Source: Viola odorata (lineage: Eukaryota; Streptophyta; Magnoliopsida; Malpighiales; Violaceae). Taken from it: DNA of 64,000 bases. The notes under the pieces are model-generated. The model did no database searches, was not told the origin of the DNA, and was given only the letters and a program-made list of their open reading frames with translations. This document shows, piece after piece, positions 52,101 through 62,530 of this stretch. Numbering within the stretch: position 1 is the first letter of the stretch; each line of letters starts with the position of its first letter. The DNA is taken from NCBI GenBank assembly GCA_963691705.1, contig OY829537.1, positions 39,931,514 to 39,995,513 on the forward strand, given 5' to 3'. The translations under genes and the position numbers were made by a program.

Positions 52101-55100
52101 GCTATCGCAGTCACGGACGCTGATGCAGAAATGTAAAGGTATCCGGGCGAGGCTATCGTAGTCACGGATGCTGATGTAGAAATGTAAAGGTATTCAGGAC
52201 AGGCTATCGCAGTCACGTACGCTGATGCAGAAATGTAAAGGTATCTGGGCGAGGCTATCGTAGTCACGGATACTGATACAGAAAAGTAAAGGAATCCGGG
52301 CGAGGCTATCGTAGGCACGGATGCTGATGTAGAAATGTAAAGGTATTCAGGCGAGGCTATCGCAGTCACGGACGCTGATGCAGAAATGTAAAGGTATTCA
52401 GGACAGGCTATCGCAGTCACGTACGCTGATGCAGAAATGTAAAGGTATCTGGGCGAGGCTGTCGCAGTCACGGATACTGATACAGAAATGTAAAGGTATC
52501 CGGGCGAGGCTTTGGCAGTCACGGACGCTGATGCAGAAATGTAAAGGTATCCGGGCGAGGCTAGCGCAATCATGGATCTTGATGAAGAAAATAAAGGTAT
52601 CCGGGCGAGGCTATCGCACTCACGGACAATGATGCAGAAATGTAAAGATATCCGGGCGAGGCTATCGTAGTCACGGATGCTGATGTAGAAATGTAAAGGT
52701 ATTCAGGCGAGGCTATCGCAGTCACGGACGCTGATGCAGAAATGTAAAGGTATCCGGGCGAGGCTGTCGCAGTCACGGATACTGATACAGAAATGTAAAG
52801 GTATCCAGGCGAGGTTGTCGCAGTCACGGATACTGATACAGAAAAGTAAAGGAATCCGGGCGAGGCTATCGTAGTCACGGATACTGATACAGAAAAGTAA
52901 AGGAATCCGGGCGAGGCTATCGTAGGCACGGATGCTGATGTAGAAATGTAAAGGTATTCAGGCGAGGCTATCGCAGTCATGGACACTGATGCAGAAATGT
53001 AAAGGTATCCGGGCGAGGTTGTCGCAGTCACGGATACTGATACAGAAAAGTAAAGGAATCCGGGCGAGGCTATCGCAGTCACGGACGCTGATGCAGAAAT
53101 GTAAAGGAATCCGAGCGAGGCTATCGTAGTCACGGATACTGATACAGAAAAGTAAAGGAATCCGGGCGAGGCTATCGTAGGTACGGATGCTGATGTAGAA
53201 ATGTAAAGGTATTCAGGGCGAGGCTGTCGCAGTCACTGATAGTGATACAGAAAAGTAAAGGAACCCGGGTGAGGCTATCGCCGTCACGGACGCTGATGCA
53301 GAAATGTAAAGGTACTCAGGCGCGGCTATCGCAGTCACGGACGCTGATGCAGAAATGTAAAGGTATCCGGGCGAGGCTAGCGCAATCACGGATCCTGATG
53401 AAGAAAATAAAGGTATTCGGGCGAGGCTATCGCAGTCACGGACGCTGATGGAGAAATGTAAAGGTATCCGGGCGAGGCTATCGTAGTCACGGATGCTGAT
53501 GTAGAAATGTAAAGGTATTCAGGACAGGCTATCGCAGTCACGTACGCTGATGCAGAAATGTAAAGGTATCTGGGCGAGGCTGTCGCAGTCACGGATACTG
53601 ATACAAAAATGTAAAGGTATCCGGGCGAGGCTTTGGCAGTCACGGACGCTGATGCAGAAATGTAAAGGTATCCGGGCGAGGCTAGCGCAATCATGGATCT
53701 TGATGAAGAAAATAAAGGTATCCGGGCGAGGCTATCGCAGTCACGGACAATGATGCAGAAATGTAAAGATATCCGGGCGAGGCTATCGTAGTCACGGATG
53801 CTGATGTAGAAATGTAAAGGTATTCAGGCGAGGCTATCGCAGTCACGGACGCTGATGCAGAAATGTAAAGGTATCCGGGCGAGGCTGTCGCAGTCACGGA
53901 TACTGATACAGAAATGTAAAGGTATCCGGGCAAGACTTTCGCAGTCACGGACGCTGATGCAGAAATGTAAAAGTATCCGGGCGAGGCTGTCGCAGTCACT
54001 GATACTGATACAGAAAAGTAAAGGAATCCGGGTGAGGCTATCGCCGTCACGGACGCTGATGCAGAAATGTAAAGGTACTCAGGCGCGGCTATCGCAGTCA
54101 CGGACGCTGATGCAGAAATGTAAAGGTATCCGGGCGAGGCTAGCGCAATCACGGATCCTGATGAAGAAAATAAAGGTATTCGGGCGAGGCTATCGCAGTC
54201 ACGGACGCTGATGCAGAAATGTAAAGGTATCCGGGCGAGGCTATCGTAGTCACGGATGCTGATGTAAAATTGTAAAGGTATTCAGGCGAGGCTATCGCAG
54301 TCACATACGCTGATGCAGAAATGTAAAGGAATCCGGGCGAGGCTATCGTAGTCACGGATACTGATACAGAAAAGTAAAGGAATCCGGGCGAGGCTATCGT
54401 AGGCACGGATGCTGATGTAGAAATGTAAAGGTATTCAGGCGAGGCTATCGCAGTCACGGACGCTGATGCAGAAATGTAAAGGTATCCGGGCGAGGTTGTC
54501 GCAGTCGCGGATACTGATACAGAAAAGTAAAGGAATCCGAGAGAGGCTATCGCAGTCACGGACGCTGATGCAGAAATGTAAAGGAATCCGAGCGAGGCTA
54601 TCGTAGTCACGGATACTGATACAGAAAAGTAAAGGAATCCGGGCGAGGCTATCGTAGTCACGGATACTGATACACAAAAGTAAAGGAATCCGGGCGAGGC
54701 TATCGTAGTCACGGATGCTGATGTAGAAATGTAAAGGTATTCAGTCGAGGCTATCGCAGTCACGGACGCTGATGCAGAAATGTAAAGGTATCCGGGCGAG
54801 GCTGCCGCAATCACGGATCCTGATGAAGAAAATAAAGGTATTCGGGCGAGGCTATCGCAGTCACGTACGCTGATGCAAAAATGTAAAGGTATCTGGGCGA
54901 GGCTGTCGCAGTCACGGATACTGATACAGAAATGTAAAGGTATCCAGGCGAGGCTTTCGCAGTCACGGACGCTGATGCAGAAATGTAAAGGTATCCGGGC
55001 GAGGCTAGCGCAATCATGGATCTTGATGAAGAAAATAAAGGTATCCGGGCGAGGCTATCGCAGTCACGGACAATGATGCAGAAATGTAAAGATATCCGGG

Positions 55101-55804
55101 CGAGGCTATCGTAGTCACGGATGCTGATGTAGAAATGTAAAGGTATTCAAGCGAGGCTATCGCAGTCACGGACGCTGATGCAGAAATGTAAAGGTATCCG
55201 GGCGAGGCTGTCGCAGTCACGGATACTGATACAGAAATGTAAAGGTATCCGGGCAAGACTTTCGCAGTCACGGACGCTGATGCAGAAATGTAAAAGTATC
55301 CGGGCGAGGCTGTCGCAGTCACTGATACTGATACAGAAAAGTAAAGGAATCCGGGTGAGGCTATCGCCGTCACGGACGCTGATGCAGAAATGTAAAGGTA
55401 CTCAGGCGCGGCTATCGCAGTCACGGACGCTGATGCAGAAATGTAAAGGTATCCGGGCGAGGCTAGCGCAATCACGGATCCTGATGAAGAAAATAAAGGT
55501 ATTCGGGCGAGGCTATCGCAGTCACGGACGCTGATGCAGAAATGTAAAGGTATCCGGGCGAGGCTATCGTAGTCACGGATGCTGATGTAGAAATGTAAAG
55601 GTATTCAGGCGAGGCTATCGCAGTCACGTACGCTGATGCAGAAATGTCAAGGAATCCGGGCGAGGCTATCGTAGTCACGGATACTGATACAGAAAAGTAA
55701 AGGAATCCGGGCGAGGCTATCGTAGGCACGGATGCTGATGTAGAAATGTAAAGGTATTCAGGCGAGGCTATCGCAGTCACGGACGCTGATGCAGAAATGT
55801 AAAG
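49139..55804. repeat. Large superunit, copy 2, with a ten-monomer deletion
   Basis: It matches 34878-42053. Alignment at +14,261 holds to near 52396 and continues at +13,751 from about 52391, so this copy lacks 510 bp (ten monomers, including one 50-mer and one 52-mer) that lie at about 38135-38645 in copy 1. Beyond 55804, where the other copy has ggtatccggg, this one has ggaatccgag. Confidence 0.85.
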
Positions 55805-56880
55805 GAATCCGAGCGAGGCTATCGTAGTCACGGATACTGATACAGAAAAGTAAAGGAATCCGGGCGAGGCTATCGTAGGCACGGATGCTGATGTAGAAAT
55901 GTAAAGGTATTCAGGCGAGGCTATCGCAGTCACGTACGCTGATGCAGAAATGTCAAGGAATCCCGGCGAGGCTATCGTAGTCACGGATACTGATACAGAA
56001 AAGTAAAGGAATCCGGGCGAGGCTATCGCAGTCACGGACGCTGATGCAGAAATGTAAAGGAATCCGAGCGAGGCTATCGTAGTCACGGATACTGATACAG
56101 AAAAGTAAAGGAATCCGGGCGAGGCTATCGTAGGCACGGATGCTGATGTAGAAATGTAAAGGTATTCAGGCGAGGCTATCGCAGTCACGTACGCTGATGC
56201 AGAAATGTCAAGGAATCCGGGCGAGGCTATCGTAGTCACGGATACTGATACAGAAAAGTAAAGGAATCCGGGCGAGGCTATCGTAGGCACGGATGCTGAT
56301 GTAGAAATGTAAAGGTATTCAGGCGAGGCTATCGCAGTCACGGACGCTGATGCAGAAATGTAAAGGTATCCGGGCGAGGTTGTCGCAGTCACGGATACTG
56401 ATACAGAAAAGTAAAGGAATCCGGGCGAGGCTATCGCAGTCACGGACGCTGATGCAGAAATGTAAAGGAATCCGAGCGAGGCTATCGTAGTCACGGATAC
56501 TGATACAGAAAAGTAAAGGAATCCGGGCGAGGCTATCGTAGGCACGGATGCTGATGTAGAAATGTAAAGGTATTCAGGGCGAGGCTGTCGCAGTCACTGA
56601 TAGTGATACAGAAAAGTAAAGGAACCCGGGTGAGGCTATCGCCGTCACGGACGCTGATGCAGAAATGTAAAGGTACTCAGGCGCGGCTATCGCAGTCACG
56701 GACGCTGATGCAGAAACGTAAAGGTATCCGGGCGAGGCTAGCGCAATCACGGATCCTGATGAAGAAAATAAAGGTATTCGGGCGAGGCTATCGCAGTCAC
56801 GGACGCTGATGCAGAAATGTAAAGGTATCCGGGCGAGGCTATCGTAGTCACGGATGCTGATGTAGAAATGTAAAGGTATT

Positions 56881-56980
56881 CAGGACAGGCTAGCGCAATC
56901 ATGGATCTTGATGAAGAAAATAAAGGTATCCGGGCGAGGCTAGCGCAATCATGGATCTTGATGAAGAAAATAAAGGTATC
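56881..56980. repeat. Two adjacent Q-type 50-mers
   Basis: Monomers 56881-56930 and 56931-56980 are both Q-type (catggatcttg). This is the only place where two 50-mers touch. The first opens caggacaggc, the left end of a D-like monomer, so it is a hybrid; the five-monomer stretch normally found between such a left end and Q is missing. Confidence 0.9.
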
Positions 56981-58050
56981 CGGGCGAGGCTATCGCACTC
57001 ACGGACAATGATGCAGAAATGTAAAGATATCCGGGTGAGGCTATCGTAGTCACGGATGCTGATGTAGAAATGTAAAGGTATTCAGGCGAGGCTATCGCAG
57101 TCACGGACGCTGATGCAGAAATGTAAAGGTATCCGGGCGAGGCTGTCGCAGTCACGGATACTGATACAGAAATGTAAAGGTATCCGGGCAAGACTTTCGC
57201 AGTCACGGACGCTGATGCAGAAATGTAAAAGTATCCGGGCGAGGCTGTCGCAGTCACTGATACTGATACAGAAAAGTAAAGGAATCCGGGTGAGGCTATC
57301 GCCGTCACGGACGCTGATGCAGAAATGTAAAGGTACTCAGGCGCGGCTATCGCAGTCACGGACGCTGATGCAGAAATGTAAAGGTATCCGGGCGAGGCTA
57401 GCGCAATCACGGATCCTGATGAAGAAAATAAAGGTATTCGGGCGAGGCTATCGCAGTCACGGACGCTGATGCAGAAATGTAAAGGTATCCGGGCGAGGCT
57501 ATCGTAGTCACGGATGCTGATGTAGAAATGTAAAGGTATTCAGGCGAGGCTATCGCAGTCACGTACGCTGATGCAGAAATGTCAAGGAATCCGGGCGAGG
57601 CTATCGTAGTCACGGATACTGATACAGAAAAGTAAAGGAATCCGGGCGAGGCTATCGTAGGCACGGATGCTGATGTAGAAATGTAAAGGTATTCAGGCGA
57701 GGCTATCGCAGTCACGGACGCTGATGCAGAAATGTAAAGGTATCCGGGCGAGGCTATCGCAGTCACGGACGCTGATGCAGAAATGTAAAGGAATCCGAGC
57801 GAGGCTATCGTAGTCACGGATACTGATACAGAAAAGTAAAGGAATCCGGGCGAGGCTATCGTAGGCACGGATGCTGATACAGAAATGTAAAGGTATCCAG
57901 GCGAGGCTTTCGCAGTCACGGACGCTGATGCAGAAATGTAAAGGAACCCGGGTGAGGCTATCGCCGTCACGGACGCTGATGCAGAAATGTAAAGGTACTA
58001 AGGCGCGGCTATCGCAGTCACGGACGCTGATGCAGAAATGTAAAGGTATC

Positions 58051-60290
58051 CGGGCGAGGCTAGCGCAATCACGGATCCTGATGAAGAAAATAAAGGTATT
58101 CGGGCGAGGCTATCGCAGTCACGGACGCTGATGCAGAAATGTAAAGGTATCCGGGCGAGGCTATCGTAGTCACGGATGCTGATGTAGAAATGTAAAGGTA
58201 TTCAGGACAGGCTATCGCAGTCACGTACGCTGATGCAGAAATGTAAAGGTATCTGGGCGAGGCTGTCGCAGTCACGGATACTGATACAGAAATGTAAAGG
58301 TATCCGGGCGAGGCTTTGGCAGTCACGGACGCTGATGCAGAAATGTAAAGGTATCCGGGCGAGGCTAGCGCAATCATGGATCTTGATGAAGAAAATAAAG
58401 GTATCCGGGCGAGGCTATCGCACTCACGGACAATGATGCAGAAATGTAAAGATATCCGGGCGAGGCTATCGTAGTCACGGATGCTGATGTAGAAATGTAA
58501 AGGTATTCAGGCGAGGCTATCGCAGTCACGGACGCTGATGCAGAAATGTAAAGGTATCCGGGCGAGGCTGTCGCAGTCACGGATACTGATACAGAAATGT
58601 AAAGGTATCCGGGCAAGACTTTCGCAGTCACGGACGCTGATGCAGAAATGTAAAAGTATCCGGGCGAGGCTGTCGCAGTCACTGATACTGATACAGAAAA
58701 GTAAAGGAATCCGGGTGAGGCTATCGCCGTCACGGACGCTGATGCAGAAATGTAAAGGTACTCAGGCGCGGCTATCGCAGTCACGGACGCTGATGCAGAA
58801 ATGTAAAGGTATCCGGGCGAGGCTAGCGCAATCACGGATCCTGATGAAGAAAATAAAGGTATTCGGGCGAGGCTATCGCAGTCACGGACGCTGATGCAGA
58901 AATGTAAAGGTATCCGGGCGAGGCTATCGTAGTCACGGATGCTGATGTAAAATTGTAAAGGTATTCAGGCGAGGCTATCGCAGTCACGTACGCTGATGCA
59001 GAAATGTAAAGGAATCCGGGCGAGGCTATCGTAGTCACGGATACTGATACAGAAAAGTAAAGGAATCCGGGCGAGGCTATCGTAGGCACGGATGCTGATG
59101 TAGAAATGTAAAGGTATTCAGGCGAGGCTATCGCAGTCACGGACGCTGATGCAGAAATGTAAAAGTATCCGGGCGAGGTTGTCGCAGTCACGGATACAGA
59201 TACAGAAAAGTAAAGGAATCCGGGAGAGGCTATCGCAGTCACGGACGCTGATGCAGAAATGTAAAGGAATCCGAGCGAGGCTATCGTAGTCACGGATACT
59301 GATACAGAAAAGTAAAGGAATCCGGGCGAGGCTATCGTAGTCACGGATACTGATACACAAAAGTAAAGGAATCCGGGCGAGGCTATCGTAGTCACGGATG
59401 CTGATGTAGAAATGTAAAGGTATTCAGTCGAGGCTATCGCAGTCACGGACGCTGATGCAGAAATGTAAAGGTATCCGGGCGAGGCTACCGCAATCACGGA
59501 TCCTGATGAAGAAAATAAAGGTATTCGGGCGAGGCTATCGCAGTCACGTACGCTGATGCAGAAATGTAAAGGTATTCGGGCGAGGCTATCGCAGTCACGG
59601 ACGCTGATGCAGAAATGTAAAGGTATCCGAGCGAGGCTATCGTAGTCACGGATGCTGATGTAGAAATGTAAAGGTATTCAGGCGAGGCTATCGCAGTCAC
59701 GGACGCTGATGCAGAAATGTAAAGGTATCCGGGCGAGGCTATCGCAGTCACGGACGCTGATGCAGAAATGTAAAGGAATCCGAGCGAGGCTATCGTAGTC
59801 ACGGATACTGATACAGAAAAGTAAAGGAATCCGGGCGAGGCTATCGTAGTCACGGATACTGATACAGAAAAGTAAAGGAATCCGGGCGAGGCTATCGTAG
59901 GCACGGATGCTGATGTAGAAATGTAAAGGTATTCAGGCGAGGCTATCGCAGTCACGGACGCTGATGCAGAAATGTAAAGGTATCCGGGCGAGGCTATCGC
60001 AGTCACGGACGCTGATGCAGAAATGTAAAGGAATCCGAGCGAGGCTATCGTAGTCACGGATACTGATACAGAAAAGTAAAGGAATCCGGGCGAGGCTATC
60101 GTAGGCACGGATGCTGATACAGAAATGTAAAGGTATCCAGGCGAGGCTTTCGCAGTCACGGACGCTGATGCAGAAATGTAAAGGAACCCGGGTGAGGCTA
60201 TCGCCGTCACGGACGCTGATGCAGAAATGTAAAGGTACTAAGGCGCGGCTATCGCAGTCACGGACGCTGATGCAGAAATGTAAAGGTATC
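58051..60290. repeat. 2,240-bp HOR unit (44 monomers), copy 1
   Basis: R 58051, Q 58356, R 58814 and P 59476 lead to R 60291 (305 + 458 + 662 + 815). The rare variants ggatacagatac (near 59193) and ggtactaagg (near 60234) mark this family. The P here is followed directly by an 815-bp interval, with no Q at 203 bp. Confidence 0.88.
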
Positions 60291-62530
60291 CGGGCGAGGC
60301 AAGCGCAATCACGGATCCTGATGAAGAAAATAAAGGTATTCGGGCGAGGCTATCGCAGTCACGGACGCTGATGCAGAAATGTAAAGGTATCCGGGCGAGG
60401 CTATCGTAGTCACGGATGCTGATGTAGAAATGTAAAGGTATTCAGGACAGGCTATCGCAGTCACGTACGCTGATGCAGAAATGTAAAGGTATCTGGGCGA
60501 GGCTGTCGCAGTCACGGATACTGATACAGAAATGTAAAGGTATCCGGGCGAGGCTTTGGCAGTCACGGACGCTGATGCAGAAATGTAAAGGTATCCGGGC
60601 GAGGCTAGCGCAATCATGGATCTTGATGAAGAAAATAAAGGTATCCGGGCGAGGCTATCGCACTCACGGACAATGATGCAGAAATGTAAAGATATCCGGG
60701 CGAGGCTATCGTAGTCACGGATGCTGATGTAGAAATGTAAAGGTATTCAGGCGAGGCTATCGCAGTCACGGACGCTGATGCAGAAATGTAAAGGTATCCG
60801 GGCGAGGCTGTCGCAGTCACGGATACTGATACAGAAATGTAAAGGTATCCGGGCAAGACTTTCGCAGTCACGGACGCTGATGCAGAAATGTAAAAGTATC
60901 CGGGCGAGGCTGTCGCAGTCACTGATACTGATACAGAAAAGTAAAGGAATCCGGGTGAGGCTATCGCCGTCACGGACGCTGATGCAGAAATGTAAAGGTA
61001 CTCAGGCGCGGCTATCGCAGTCACGGACGCTGATGCAGAACTGTAAAGGTATCCGGGCGAGGCTAGCGCAATCACGGATCCTGATGAAGAAAATAAAGGT
61101 ATTCGGGCGAGGCTATCGCAGTCACGGACGCTGATGCAGAAATGTAAAGGTATCCGGGCGAGGCTATCGTAGTCACGGATGCTGATGTAAAATTGTAAAG
61201 GTATTCAGGCGAGGCTATCGCAGTCACGTACGCTGATGCAGAAATGTAAAGGAATCCGGGCGAGGCTATCGTAGTCACGGATACTGATACAGAAAAGTAA
61301 AGGAATCCGGGCGAGGCTATCGTAGGCACGGATGCTGATGTAGAAATGTAAAGGTATTCAGGCGAGGCTATCGCAGTCACGGACGCTGATGCAGAAATGT
61401 AAAAGTATCCGGGCGAGGTTGTCGCAGTCACGGATACAGATACAGAAAAGTAAAGGAATCCGGGAGAGGCTATCGCAGTCACGGACGCTGATGCAGAAAT
61501 GTAAAGGAATCCGAGCGAGGCTATCGTAGTCACGGATACTGATACAGAAAAGTAAAGGAATCCGGGCGAGGCTATCGTAGTCACGGATACTGATACACAA
61601 AAGTAAAGGAATCCGGGCGAGGCTATCGTAGTCACGGATGCTGATGTAGAAATGTAAAGGTATTCAGTCGAGGCTATCGCAGTCACGGACGCTGATGCAG
61701 AAATGTAAAGGTATCCGGGCGAGGCTACCGCAATCACGGATCCTGATGAAGAAAATAAAGGTATTCGGGCGAGGCTATCGCAGTCACGTACGCTGATGCA
61801 GAAATGTAAAGGTATTCGGGCGAGGCTATCGCAGTCACGGACGCTGATGCAGAAATGTAAAGGTATCCGAGCGAGGCTATCGTAGTCACGGATGCTGATG
61901 TAGAAATGTAAAGGTATTCAGGCGAGGCTATCGCAGTCACGTACGCTGATGCAGAAATGTCAAGGAATCCGGGCGAGGCTATCGTAGTCACGGATACTGA
62001 TACAGAAAAGTAAAGGAATCCGGGCGAGGCTATCGTAGGCACGGATGCTGATGTAGAAATGTAAAGGTATTCAGGCGAGGCTATCGCAGTCACGGACGCT
62101 GATGCAGAAATGTAAAGGTATCCGGGCGAGGTTGTCGCAGTCACGGATACTGATACAGAAAAGTAAAGGAATCCGGGCGAGGCTATCGCAGTCACGGACG
62201 CTGATGCAGAAATGTGAAGGAATCCGAGCGAGGCTATCGTAGTCACGGATACTGATACAGAAAAGTAAAGGAATCCGGGCGAGGCTATCGTAGGCACGGA
62301 TGCTGATGTAGAAATGTAAAGGTATTCAGGCGAGGCTATCGCAGTCACGGACGTTGATGCAGAAATGTAAAGATATCCGGGCGAGGCTGTCGCAGTCACT
62401 GATAGTGATACAGAAAAGTAAAGGAACCCGGGTGAGGCTATCGCCGTCACAGACGCTGATGTAGAAATGTAAAGGTACTCAGGCGCGGCTATCGCAGTCA
62501 CGGACGCTGATGCAGAAATGTAAAGGTATC
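60291..62530. repeat. 2,240-bp HOR unit, copy 2
   Basis: R 60291, Q 60596, R 61054 and P 61716 lead to R 62531, the same spacing as copy 1, with ggatacagatac at +2,240. The last interval differs in monomer order from copy 1 although its length is again 815 bp. It carries gtcactgatagtg in a 51-bp monomer (62378-62428), not in the 52-bp form. Confidence 0.87.
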
